DNA from: Orobanche coerulescens
Lineage: Eukaryota > Streptophyta > Magnoliopsida > Lamiales > Orobanchaceae
Assembly (NCBI GenBank): GCA_033398695.1
Contig: CM065801.1
Span: 52,462,358-52,526,357 of the forward strand
Length of the DNA stretch: 64,000 nt
Direction of reading: 5' to 3'
Below are positions 22,351 to 33,284 of this stretch, piece by piece. The notes below the pieces were generated by a model. The model saw nothing but the letters and a program-made list of their open reading frames with translations. It was not told where the DNA came from and ran no database searches. The stretch's first letter is position 1, and each line of letters opens with the position of its first letter. Both the position numbers and the translations under genes were made by a program.

Positions 22351-23975
22351 AATACCCCAAACTTGAATTCTTGCTAGTCCCGAGGAAGACTCTTTATTAT
22401 TCATACTCAAATAAAAATAAGGGAAAAAATATAAGACACAAAGTAAAATAATATATAGGCAAATTAAGAACAATACTTATATATATAAAGAGAAAAAGAG
22501 ATCAAAATGCCATCTACACAACAACCATCTCTATACAGTAGATAGAAATGAATCAAGATCCAAAATAAATCTACAAATAATTTTGAAGTTAAAACACGGT
22601 TTTATTTTTTGTAATTCCAAAATGCAAGGTTATCCTTCAAAAGATCGATTATTTCTTTCCCATTCATGACACACACGAGTCCCTTTAAAGGTTGCTCTCG
22701 ATCACTTGTTTATTTTTTTCGACTCAATATGAGGAAGAATTTGATCGGCGTCATCAAATATTGTGATTGTTCACGAAATTGAGTGTATTGAAAATCAGCC
22801 ACTAATTAAGTCAAATCTGTTCATAATCTACATCCTTTTTATAGACTTAATAACTCGAACTAGTAGGTGATAGCTTTCACACCGTTATTTGCTAACGTGT
22901 AGCTCTTTTCACCAACACATTTTCCATCTTTTTTTTGTGATAGCTTTCACATCGTTATTTGCTAACGTGTAGCTCTTTTCACCAACACATTCTCCATCTC
23001 TTTTTTTAGGTAATAGCTTTCACACCGTTATTTGCTAACGTGTAGCTCTTTTTACCAATACATTCTCTATCTCTTTTTTTTAGGTGATAGCTTTCACACC
23101 GTTATTTGCTAACGTGTAGCTCTTTTCACCAACACATTTTCCATCTCTTTTTTTTAGGTGATATAGAATTTTTGCAGAAAAATCGTTTATTAGATAAGCA
23201 TGAAAAATCAAAAACTCCTCAAATTAAGTAAATTTCAGTTCTATTTTTCATCAACCGACTGATTCTTCTTTTCTTAAGGTAACGAATGACTCGATTTTAA
23301 ATGATAATTACAAGGCTTGGAAAGATAGATTAAGGCCCAAAAATTTTGAAATATACAATTTATTTTACCGGTTAAAATGATTTTTGAAACTTGTATATAG
23401 CTAACTTATTGATGTTATGGCCAGATATAGAAATCTCACAAATAAACAAAATAAATAAATATATATATATATACATTAAAAAAATTAAAGCCAAATAACA
23501 AAAATAATCAAAATACACCACAATAATCAAAGCTAAACACACCAAAATACCAAACACACCAAAAGACTCAAAACACACCACCCCCAAACTTGAAAAAGAA
23601 ACTATCCTCGGTTTTTAAAAAAAAAAAAGCAAGAGAAAAAAAATACTCCCTGATATGGAAATTGATGCTTAAGCTATGCTTTTTTGGATCTGCATGAAAA
23701 AATATATGAGGCAAACAATAAAAAAAATAAAATATACTCGGAAGTATAACACAATTTTTAAGATGCGCTTCAGGAAAGTCCGAAAAGTCGCCTTACGCTG
23801 CCATCAATGCTTTTATTGAAAACAAAAAAAAATTACGGCAATAAAAATAGCAATACATAAATCACAAATAGATGCGCGTCAAGAGATCAAAAAGAAACTC
23901 CTTAAGCTTCCATCATTTAGCACGATTTTTACACACGACAGAAAGTAAAAATAACAAGAGGTCTGATATGGGGTA
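22351..23975 (-). other. G non-coding 3' region
   Basis: AT-rich sequence without a credible ORF. It holds two CCCCAAACTTGAA motifs (22355 and 23576; on the sense strand TTCAAGTTTGGGG, a polypurine-like signature seen downstream of pol in Tat/Athila elements), the tandem repeat at 22862-23163 and an ATATATAT run near 23460. Confidence 0.6.
22862..23163. repeat. Four-copy tandem repeat, about 73 bp
   Basis: Units contain GGTGATAGCTTTCACACCG, TTATTTGCTAACGTGTAGCTC and TTTTCACCAACACATTCTCC, and start near 22864, 22938, 23010 and 23084, with a partial fifth at 23156. The copies are nearly identical, so the expansion is recent. Confidence 0.95.
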
Positions 23976-24611
23976 TCAAAGGGAGAGGAATGAATCCACT
24001 TTTCGTTTTCTCATAGTGAGATCTTCCATCCAGACAATATTAGCTAGAGATGGATCTGGTTGAGGAACAAATTCAATGAGTTTTTTGATTAGCTCTTCTG
24101 GTGTTGTTGCAACGACTATGATTCGTTTAGCACGCTCGGAAATAAAACCTTTTTCGGCAGAGTAGTCGATGAAAGATAGTAAATCATCAAAGAAACCATT
24201 GACATTAAGCAGACCTATTAGTTTTATATGAACATTTAGCTGGGCTCTGGTAACCACATGAAAAAGTTCCTCAAGAGTACCAAAACCACCGGGAAGGGTG
24301 ATAAAGGCGTCAGAATTATTCATCATGTGAGTTATGCGATCTTGCATATTTACAGCTCTAAACTCATCTCCAATAGTTGCCCCGGTAATTTTACTTTCAG
24401 CCAGAGGTTTTGGAATTATTCCCAATACTTTTACTCCTTCCATATAGGCAGAAGTAGCAGCGCGTCCCATTAATCCTAGACTTCCACCTCCGTAAACTAC
24501 ATGAATGCATTTTTCCCCTAGGATACGACCCAAATTGTGGGCTGCTTCAGTAAATCATGCCTCTGTTCTGTAACTAGCTCCACCAAAAATGCAGACTGAG
24601 TTAAATCTTTT
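23976..24611 (-). pseudogene. LOG-type cytokinin riboside 5'-monophosphate phosphoribohydrolase, intron-free copy
   Basis: LOG enzymes release active cytokinin bases from their riboside monophosphates in the cytosol. The frame shows family landmarks in order: SVCIFGGASYR at the N-terminus, HVVYGGGSLGLMG, the signature LPGGFGTLEEL with its catalytic glutamate, then AQLNVHIKLIGLLNVNGFF and GFISERAKRIIV near the end. The last 185 codons (from 24533) are open; upstream one TGA (24555-24557) interrupts the conserved N-terminal part, and no clear ATG is seen before it. Plant LOG genes normally have several introns; none is needed here, so this looks like a processed copy captured by element G. The stop may be real or a sequencing error. 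Confidence 0.85.
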
Positions 24612-24941
24612 TGTGGAAGATGATGATTCAATTTTTGAAAAGAAACTTATTTGAGAGGAAAAGAGAAAAGTACAAGTTTGAGGGATGAATAAAAGAAACA
24701 AGCACAATGTTTATTTATAGAAGAAAAATAAGGTAAAAATATTTAACAAATCTGTGATTGCGTTAATTGCGCTTCAACTACTCAATAGAATAATGAATGC
24801 ATTTATTGCGTATCACTTTTTTTTATTCAGAAAATCTCACCATATGACAAAAATAAAAGATACTCACGTGTATGTATAGTAGTTGTGATTGTGGCTCACA
24901 TCTTCCTCTGATTTTACGTTCAGAAACGGCTTAAACACCTT
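24612..24941 (-). other. Spacer between NABP-like ORF and LOG-like gene
   Basis: 330 bases of AT-rich sequence. A TTTATTTATAGAAGAAA stretch lies near 24715. No ORF is supported. On the sense strand this is where a promoter or leader for the LOG-like gene would be, but nothing specific can be identified. Confidence 0.4.
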
Positions 24942-25553
24942 CTATGAGTCGGGGAGAAGCTTCCCATTCAATTTTCTTACAAATTGGCAAACAGGGTCTT
25001 TTAACGTCAGATTTCCAAGACGTTGTTCATATTCTGGTTTGAATTTATTCCACAAAGATCGAATTCCATAATGTATGAGTCCACTAGGATGTGTGTCAAA
25101 AGAAATTTCGATGATATCTAAATTCTCTTTATTCAGACCATCCCTAATGAACTGAATTTTATCTTCTCTGTTTGTAGATGGAATTCCTAAAGAACGACAT
25201 TTTGAATTACAGTTCCATCTAGCACATTTATAGCAAACGGCAATTATCTTTGCTCGTCGTTTCTTTGCATATGAACTTTTTCCAAGCCCTGGTAAAAATC
25301 TAGTAGGTGTTTCTGTAAATTCACCTGCTATTCTCACTTTGGCTTCAATAATGAATCTAATGTCAAAAGGTATGCTTTTATTCATAAGCAACCTCATCCT
25401 TTCAAGTCTTGTCATGTAAATTTTTAAAACGACTTTTTTGCTAATAAAGGGAAATTTCTCTTCAATACTACTCAAAGTTTCTTCCATGATAAAAAAAATA
25501 TTAACAAATATTAGTTGTTGTGGGAAACTGAAAAATCCGACTTTGATAATCAC
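24942..25553 (-). CDS. Cysteine-rich basic protein resembling carlavirus nucleic-acid-binding protein
   Basis: 203 codons open on the minus strand; a likelier start is Met23 (25487), giving 181 residues. Residues 60-92 form a mixed helical segment, followed by SYAKKRRAK (94-102), then a C-X2-C-X4-C-X3-C cluster (Cys107, 110, 115, 119). A basic run directly before a four-cysteine cluster, preceded by a Gly/Ser turn, is the signature I know from the small cysteine-rich proteins of carlaviruses and relatives, which bind nucleic acid and affect host gene expression and silencing. The C-terminal 80 residues are extra and unrecognised. It is not gag: there is no capsid-like segment and no CX2CX4HX4C. 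The frame is intact. The assignment rests on motif memory, not a search. Confidence 0.55.
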   Translation of the reverse strand: MIIKVGFFSFPQQLIFVNIFFIMEETLSSIEEKFPFISKKVVLKIYMTRLERMRLLMNKSIPFDIRFIIEAKVRIAGEFTETPTRFLPGLGKSSYAKKRRAKIIAVCYKCARWNCNSKCRSLGIPSTNREDKIQFIRDGLNKENLDIIEISFDTHPSGLIHYGIRSLWNKFKPEYEQRLGNLTLKDPVCQFVRKLNGKLLPDS

Positions 25554-25671
25554 AAAGTACCATTATCCACCACTTGACCGGACAGAAGAATAAAATATGC
25601 AGAAATAAAGAAAAATAAAATAACAAGATATAAACAAAAGTATACAAAAAATTATATTTGGCCTAAAACAA

Positions 25672-25689
25672 TTCCCGACAACGGCGCCA
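25672..25689 (-). other. G primer-binding site (Asp tRNA type)
   Basis: On the minus strand TGGCGCCGTTGTCGGGAA, which matches the 3' end of plant tRNA-Asp except for one base. It is five bases from the LTR start at 25695. This primer is used by Tat/Athila-type gypsy elements. Confidence 0.85.
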
Positions 25690-25904
25690 AAATTTGATCG
25701 GTCAAAAACTTATCCTAAAAATAGGAGTTTTTCAGTCGCTCGTAAATATATACGAGGTAGAAGTAGTTGTGGTAAGTTCTACCAAGGTCTTTTCTCTCGA
25801 GGATTGTTCAGCAGGGCTTCGTATAATATTTTGTTACAAATTGCGAGAAATAAATACTAAAATATTCTAAAATAGATTATTGGGTTTTTAAATATTAACT
25901 AAAT

Positions 25905-26405
25905 TAAATGCACTATTTTTTTAAACCAAACTATTTTTAATAAGACTATTTTATATAAGGCTATTTTTAATGAGACTATTTTATATAAGACTATTTTATA
26001 TAAGACTATTTTATATAAGACTATTTTTCATACTACTATTTTTAATACTACTATTTTTAATGAGACTATTTTTATACTAGACTATTTATAACTAGACTAT
26101 TTTTAATAAGATTATTTTAATTAGACTATTTTTAAAGTAGACTATACTACTATTTTTAATACTACTATTTTTACTAGATTATTTATATTAAGACTATTTT
26201 TAGTAGACTATTTTTATTAAGACTATTTATAACTAGACTATTTTTAAAGTAGACTATACTACTATTTTTAATACTACTATTTTTACTAGATTATTTATAT
26301 TAAGACTATTTTTACTAGACTATTTTTATTAATACTATTTATAACTAGACTATTTTTATTAATACTATTTATAACTAGACTATTTTTAAAGTAGACTATT
26401 TTTTA
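25905..26405. repeat. AT-rich minisatellite, GACTATTTTTA units
   Basis: Dozens of degenerate units such as AGACTATTTTTA, ACTACTATTTTT and TAGACTATTTATA are arranged irregularly, with higher-order blocks repeated (AAAGTAGACTATACTACTA occurs near 26131 and 26247). It lies inside the LTR of G. Confidence 0.95.
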
Positions 26406-26529
26406 CTAGTGAAAATTAATAGAATTAAAATGAATTGGGAATTTATAAAATCTAGGGGATTACGGGTTCATTAAATTAGGTTTTTAATTAAGTATAGGAA
26501 TTGATTTACACGGATATAAAAGAAAAAAT

Positions 26530-26995
26530 GAATGTTTATCGAGTAATCAACTTTTCACCTCATAACTTTCGTATTCAAAGATGTCTTAATCACTTTCGCT
26601 ATTTTAAGATGTTGATAACAAGATTAACACTTGATAGATTGAAAAGATGTGTTTCCAATACACTTAACAATCAATCAAGGAGGTTTCACTAGTAGAAATA
26701 GGATATGATCAATCTCTATTTAAACCTATTAGTCCTTTCTTCTTTAACTTGACTATTTTTAGGATAAAAGATTGTTCATCGAGTAATCAACTTTTCACCT
26801 CATAACTTTCATATTCAAAGGTGTCTTAACCACTTTCGCAATCTTAAGATGTTGACAACAAGATTAACACTTGATAGATTGAAAAGATATGTTTCCAATT
26901 CACTCAACAATCAATCAAGGAGGTTTCATTAGTAGAAATAGGATATGATCAATCTCTATTTAAACCAATTAGTCCTTTTTAATCAAAATAGTGTA
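26530..26995. repeat. Direct duplication of about 239 bp
   Basis: The block starting ATCGAGTAATCAACTTTTCA at about 26538 recurs at about 26777 with few changes, both including GAAAAGATGTGTTTCCAAT-like sequence and AGGAGGTTTCACTAGTAGAA. It is a tandem duplication inside the LTR of G. Confidence 0.9.
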
Positions 26996-28014
26996 AATCA
27001 ATCAAATACTCAATATATAACCTAATAGAAATCCCCCTTCCCCTAGGAAGAAAGATTAGCTACTCATTGGTTTATACAAACTAAAATTATAATAGAAATA
27101 ATTGATATATATAATATATATAGAAACTTTTAATTGCTAGAACTTAATGACAATAGATGAAACTTACTTGAATATGATGTATCAAAGTGCAAGAAATATA
27201 CTTCAAATTATAACTTCAAACTTGTTCAAAGGTTACAAGCTTACAAAAATTGACAGTAAAACACTAAGTAAAATACTAAGTGCTTATTGATCAAGCACTT
27301 TTCAATTACAAACTAAATGAAAGAAAAACTTCAAACCAAAAATGAAATACAAACTAAAATTGAGAGTTTTTAATATATCTTGCTAAAAGAAAGGAGTATT
27401 TCTTAGCAAGAAGATGAGATGATTTCTTCATGGATGAAGGTGTCCTTTTATATGTGATTTTCAAGAATACAATTGATTATTTAATTCAAAATATCTGTTG
27501 TAGTATCTTGATTAATTCTTTGTTCACACTTCACCCATGTCTTTGATTTTTCAGATTTTTTTACCATAAAAATATCTTGTGGTTGAGTTCACAAGATGGT
27601 CAAAAGTGGACTATTTTTGCATGGCATCTGCGTAAAAACGGTGCTGAAAAACGGCCCATTTTGTGCCGTATTGTATAGCCGTATTAGGATGACTTGGTCT
27701 TGTCTGGAACACGCGCAAGGACCCGGCGGAAAATATGCGCCGTGTTGTAAACGGTCGAGAGAAACGGCCCTATTTGCGTCGTGTGTTCCGCCGTGTTGTG
27801 TCACATTTTTTTTCTTGGAAATTTCTGATTTTGATATCGGTTTGGTTTTTCGACCTTTTTGACACTTTATGCCAGTAACCTGCAAAATAAACATTATTAG
27901 CTCATGTTTTGATATTTCTTTAAAATATCTATTTTTAATCACAAATCAGTATGATTATGCCCGGAAAAGGAATATTTTGTATATGAATTTTTAGATCAAT
28001 TATGCACTAATCAA

Positions 28015-28030
28015 GGGCATATTCCTAACA
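28015..28030 (-). repeat. X left LTR, terminal 16 bases
   Basis: GGGCATATTCCTAACA matches the end of the right LTR (GGGAATATTCCTAACA). It shows that G lies inside the LTR of X and that no X sequence was lost. Confidence 0.85.
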
Positions 28031-28043
28031 ATCTCCCACTTGC
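28031..28043 (-). other. X polypurine tract
   Basis: On the minus strand GCAAGTGGGAGAT immediately precedes TGTTAGGAATAT. It is the same tract as in element B, so X and B are related copia types. Confidence 0.9.
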
Positions 28044-28045
28044 AC

Positions 28046-28874
28046 TCAATGCCACACATTATGGTATCCAATACCCATGTTCTTCAGGTCTCTCTCTAAG
28101 ACGGCCTGAGATAATGGCTTAGTCAGCGGATCAGAGACATTGTCTTCTGAGTCTACTCTTTGCAATGAAACATATCCTTTTTCTACCATCTCTCGAACGA
28201 TGTGGTACTTTCTCTCTATATGCTTGGTGTTGTGGTGAGACCTCGGCTCCTTGGCTTGGGCGACAGCTCCATCATTATCACAGTATAGTGATATAGGCAA
28301 CTCCGTGTTAGGCACCACTTGAAGTTCTTGTATAAACTTCTGCATCCAAAATGCTTCTTTGCTAGCCTCTGAGGCAGCTTGATACTCAGCTTGGCAGGTG
28401 GAATCTGCAGTAGCGGTTTGCTTGGGGCTTCTCCAAGATACTGCTCCTCCATTGAGAGTAAATAAACACCCAGATATCGACTTAGAGTCGTCATTGTCTC
28501 CTTGAAAATCAGAATCAGTGAATCCAATCACCTTCAGTTCTCCACCACCGTAAGTAAGAACCAAATCTCTAGTTCTTCTTAAGTACTTAAGAATGTTCTT
28601 TACGGCAGTCCAATGTTCCCTTCCCAGGTTTGCTTGAAATCGACTTACCATACTCACAGCATAGGCTAAGTCTGGTCTAGTACACAACATAGCGTACATG
28701 AGGCTACCCACTGCCGAGGCATAGGGTACCTTACTCATCTCTCCCTTGTCTTCCTCACTTTGAGGACACATTTTCGTGGTGAGATGAATTCCATGTCGCA
28801 TGGAAAGAAACCCTATTTTAGATTCATCCATCTTGAATCTTCTCAAGATTTTATCTATATAGAGGGCTTGGGAA
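28046..28874 (-). pseudogene. X pol, C-terminal part: end of RT and RNase H
   Basis: The minus-strand frame is open from the insertion point of F (28874) to the stop at 28046. It starts with ALYIDKILRRFKMDESKIGF, includes YASAVGSLMYAMLCTRPDLA (RT tail), then RNase H with GFTDSDFQGDNDDSKSISG, TADSTCQAEYQAASEASKEA and SLYCDNDGAVAQAKEPRSHH, ending with DPLTKPLSQ. This segment is undamaged; the gene is broken because F separates it from the rest of pol at 43785. Confidence 0.95.
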
Positions 28875-29446
28875 TGTAACACCCCCAAGTTATTCAGGGT
28901 ATATTACAGCGCCGTGAGCCCCGCCGTGGGACCCACAAGGCTAAACATACGCGGAACTATACACTTGACCGACAAGGTCTACATACAATAGAAAGAAAGA
29001 CGATACAAATGGTATTCAAAAACCATAACCAATGAAACCATATACATCACTGCACAAATCAATACCTCGGTAAACACAGGCCGGAACATCAAGGAAACTG
29101 AAATACAATACTCGAGTATTTAAAAATCCATTCCAGTACAACAACCTGAATGGAGGAATCCAAGAAAATAACCGGAGACAAAACACAGTATCACACTTGC
29201 CCATCATCTTCATGCCGACCCGGTACCCACCTGTCCGCTCTCCTGTAACCTGAAATACATGAAACGTATTTCCCTCATAAAGGGGTTAGCCGTCGAATAG
29301 CTAGTGCAAGTATAACAATATGAAACATGATACTCCTCGACAATAAAGTAAATGTAATCCGTCAATTCATCAATATCCGTCAATTCATCAATTTAAGACT
29401 AGTATTCCGGAATGACTAAAATCTCAAGACGTATGTGAATGCCATA

Positions 29447-29552
29447 AAAACGGTTCGTTCATATCATACGCCGTTACATGTAGGAATGCCGTCAAAACGG
29501 TTCGTTCATTACATGCCAACATTATTTCATATGAATGCCGTAGAAACGGTTC
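29447..29552. repeat. AAACGGTTCGTTCATAT repeats in F LTR
   Basis: GAATGCCRTARAAACGGTTCGTTCAT-type units occur three times (near 29438, 29487 and 29533), and again in LTR b (35872-35995) and LTR c (42303-42425). Confidence 0.85.
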
Positions 29553-30436
29553 GTTCATATCAACCATGGAATCGCACTGCAGGCTACGAAACCCTCGAGA
29601 GGACCATAGGCCGTCCGGAGTGGCTAGAAATAATCATACCATCAATATTTCATACTTTCAAAGTCGAGAACGTACAATCATAAATGTATACTTGCCTTAA
29701 TAAACGTTATCAAGATCCCGAAGAACACGGTTCGACCGGAAGCTTGAACCACGAAGAAGACAAGCGGAAGGGTTTCGACTTGAGTTCTTCACAAGGATTT
29801 CGTCCCTAAGTCATATCAATGATAAATCAACAATCGTACGATGAATAATAATCGTACAACGCACAAAAACCCCCCTCTTAGACCTTTTGTCGGACACCTT
29901 CAAGGCGTCGACTAATAACTCAACCGAAACGACGAATCAATACACTCCAACCGTGGAATAACGATGGAAATGATAGAATACACCTAAATCATCATCAATC
30001 TATCACTAATCTAAATTACTACGGATTAAAAGGATGAAGTCAAGCAAAATCCCCAATTTCCAACACAAAATTCGAAGTGTTCTTGAATAATCTTTCAATA
30101 ATCCGATGAATACTCCAACAAGTCCATAATCATGTGTATATCACTTCATACCCCATGATTTTAACATCCAAAACATCATTACCCAATACAAAATCGAAAT
30201 CCAAGATGTTGAAGAAATTACCTCTTGAAGATCCAAGCACTATGATTCGAAGAGCACGCGATAGATCGATGATCCGAGCTTCACAATCGAAAAGAGATGA
30301 AGAGAAATCACACACTCAAGTGATAGGTGAAGAAACATCTTCCTCTCAAACCTCCTCTCTCGTGCCCAAGTGAAGAAATGGGAAAAGTATCGGTTGAATC
30401 GCACAAAAAATGCAGATATAGGGGTAATCTGTCATG

Positions 30437-30540
30437 TGTGCCGCGGCTCAGTATATGTGTGCCGCGGCACAGGCCCAAAATTCGCTCCCAGGGCTCGGCA
30501 GTGTGCCGCGGCTCAGCCTAGGTGTGCCGCGGCACCGGGT
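30437..30540. repeat. GTGCCGCGGCAC palindrome cluster in F LTR
   Basis: TGTGTGCCGCGGCTCAG alternates with TGTGTGCCGCGGCACAG, four units in about 100 bases. It recurs at 36880-36975 and 43311-43413, where several copies have lost or changed single bases. Confidence 0.9.
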
Positions 30541-33284
30541 ACAGGCGGTTTTGGCCGAATCTGGAAAATGAGAGTGACTTAGCTATTTCGACCATAACTC
30601 CCTCGTCTGGACTCCGATTGACTCACCGTTTGAACCATTGGAAAGCTAACTCGATGCTTTATAATATTGCAAAAATTCAGAATTTTTGGAGTTTCCAAGA
30701 ATTTACGGTGATTTAACAAAGTCGAACTCATACGTGGAAAAGTCGCTAAAGAGCACGGAATTCAACAGAACGATACCGAAACGAACTCCGATGACAAAAA
30801 GTGTAGAATTAATCATTCTCAGGATGACGAAACGGTCCCAAGCAAGTCGCCAAAATAGACTTCCGCCAAAAATAGAAAATTTCCGGGGAACAAAATTACG
30901 GGTATTACATTCTACCCTCCTTAAAAGAAGTTTCGTCCCGAAACTTAAAACAGGTAGGGAGAAGAAATATTTCGCCAGGAAAAGCTCAACGAGATGCACA
31001 AGAACCGAAACTTACGCCCAAACGGCGAATCATCAATATAGAACACAACAATACATTGCAGAAGGTAAACCAAACCAATGCCGAAAAGATACGAATTCAC
31101 AATGCCCGAAGGCTCCAACGGAAATACCGATACATCACAATGGCTGAAAGCCGAACACCCAAAGTCAGTAAATCATCACAATAGATCTCAAAGAAGCAAA
31201 CGTGGATCGGGCAGACCCCTCGGCGTATGAACAACCAGTCGCAAATCGTCGGACATATCTAATACAACATGGACTACGAACGATCAATCAATAAAGCTCA
31301 AGAGGGACATCACAGTACGCCCGATCCGGAAATGTGTCTGTGCACATGTCCACCCCGTATACGGAATCCAGAATATACATGTGACAATGTGCCTCATTAA
31401 GAACTACGTCTCGTGTGCACGGTCCAATGCGGAAATATCCACGCATGACCATCGAGTGCACGGCTAAAAATCCTACACATAACCAATCGGCTCGCGACAT
31501 GATTCCGGATATGCCACGATACAACATGACAACGAAACTCAAGGGATAAAACATCCAATACGGATCATACGACTCACCAAGTGAACGATGACACACGAAT
31601 AATGAAAGATCGATACGACCAACGATATTCAAAACAACCATCATGGGATCAGAATTCCCTAAGGACCGATTAATACGAGCAACGATCACAACCACAATTC
31701 GGGAAAATCCTCAACCTTCAACGATCACAAAATTACCGAGTTTACAAGAATAATAGTGTCTTTGCCTTGAATCGCCAACACGACAATAATAATTCAACGG
31801 ATGGGAACTATCCTCGGCGGTCCCAATTCAATACTTCGATTAGTAGAATGGCCAATCGATAACAATGATACAACGGATGAGAATATTTTTGACAACGGAT
31901 GGGAATTATCTTTGATAATCCCGATTCAATATATCGATTACCTTAGAGCGGTCAATCGATAATCAATGATACGATAGAATAGAAGTCCGGTGTCTTAAAC
32001 CGACCACCAAAGCGGAGATGACAAAAGGATATATCAAACGTCCCCAATCGGTTAACGCAACATCATAGCAACAGATTCGATTTGACGACAAAGATTCAAC
32101 GATGTCTCGAACGACATTAATCGCGAACAATAATAATCGATACATCGATACCGCGAACCGCTATCGGCAACTTTACCAACAAGTATCGTAATGCCTTGAA
32201 CCGCCATTTACAACCAACGGTAACATTTGGCATAATTTTCCGGCCAGGCGTCGTATCAATGATCCCCGATATCAATACAATCATAAAGAGGTCAAGTCCC
32301 GAAATGATACACACATTCGTACGCCTACACAATAACATTAGTCTCATTGATTAGTACGAGTATAAAACTTGCCTCGATATCAATACAACGAATTACCAAT
32401 TGATCGCTTTCGTCTTACGAGTCTCGACCAAGTTAATCTACGAACCCTTCAACCTTAACCGCAACACAAAAGTCATAATCTATGATCAAACATCATATCT
32501 TCAGTAAAACGAAGGATTGATAATCAACCGGTTCGATGACGACCAATATCAATACCACCAAACCACGAACTCAATCGTTTCACCATATCTCGACCAATCA
32601 TAGTCCGAATCGTCCAACTCGGACCCTCACGAATCCATGTCCACAATACGAGCGAAATCCGATGATCATATCGGAACCAATTCGGACCAATAATAAGGGT
32701 CTAAATATTATCGGTTCCAAACTCAATTCTTAAATACGAATTGACAAGGTTCCCTTCTCGTAAATCCGTAGTTAAAATTTTCCGATGATCATCGTTAATT
32801 CTAACCATCCAATTAGTTCAGCATTATAGATAATCATATTTTAAGGTTATCAAACACTCCAATCATTCGATTTGAATATTTGCTCCGTACGTATGGGCTT
32901 TAAAATTCAGAGATGAATAATAGTCTCATCAAGCTCATAATCACATTCGTATTTCCTATACGAATATTATTTCCAACACATAGTTTAGCTCTAGATATGA
33001 ATATTCCATATTCATATTCAAAACATCAACACTTCTTAAAAATTTTCATCACCTCGTATAATTCAAGAGTTCTTCAAGAACATGAAATATCCGAAATCAC
33101 GTTCAGAACAACATATCCGAGGTATATATCTCCATGCTACCATTTTCTTCATCATGTCATTCATACAACCTCAAGAATCACAACAGAACCCTTATCGTCA
33201 TATGAAGAAGATCTCAATAATCATATCAACATCCGAAATCTCTTATTACGATTCCAATAAATCTCGTATAGCATTATCACATGA

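Larger units (their letters stand above)
22351..28013 (-). mobile_element. Element G: LTR element with an NABP-like ORF and a LOG-like gene
   Basis: G has one LTR (25695-28013, ends TGAT and ATCA) and an Asp-tRNA primer site (25672-25689), so it reads on the minus strand. From the primer site inward come an ORF resembling a carlavirus cysteine-rich protein, a LOG-type coding sequence, a 73-bp tandem repeat and, at the left edge, a G-rich tract CAAGTTTGGGGTA. No gag, protease, RT or integrase is recognisable. The second LTR is missing and no target duplication is visible, although the X LTR on both sides is complete. Primer site and G-rich tracts are of the Tat/Athila gypsy type. Confidence 0.65.
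25695..28013 (-). repeat. G LTR (5' LTR)
   Basis: It runs from TGATCGGTCAAAAAC next to the primer site to GCACTAATCA, where the X LTR resumes (2319 bp). It is very AT-rich, with a minisatellite at 25905-26405 and a 239-bp duplication at 26530-26995. A short GC-richer part at 27640-27800 repeats GCCGTATTG and GCCGTGTTG. No partner LTR exists in the window. Confidence 0.7.
28875..30909 (-). repeat. F LTR a
   Basis: TGTAACACCCCCAAGTTATT to ACGGGTATTACA. It contains AACGGTTCGTTCA repeats near 29447-29550, ACTTGCCTTAA at 29690, GTGCCGCGGCAC palindromes at 30437-30540 and the shared block at 30592-30690. The ORFs in it are LTR shadows repeated in LTRs b and c. Confidence 0.9.

Noticed and set aside
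22862..23163. CRISPR-like regular repeats
   Set aside because: The copies are contiguous with no unique spacers; it is an ordinary tandem repeat in a plant retroelement.
22351..28013. G as a Helitron that captured genes
   Set aside because: The right end could be read as CTAA before T, but there is no terminal GC hairpin and no TC start, while an LTR start next to an Asp-tRNA primer site is clear.
31288..31695. 135-residue ORF in F interior 1
   Set aside because: The second interior breaks it into two other frames and no family feature is visible; treated as non-coding.
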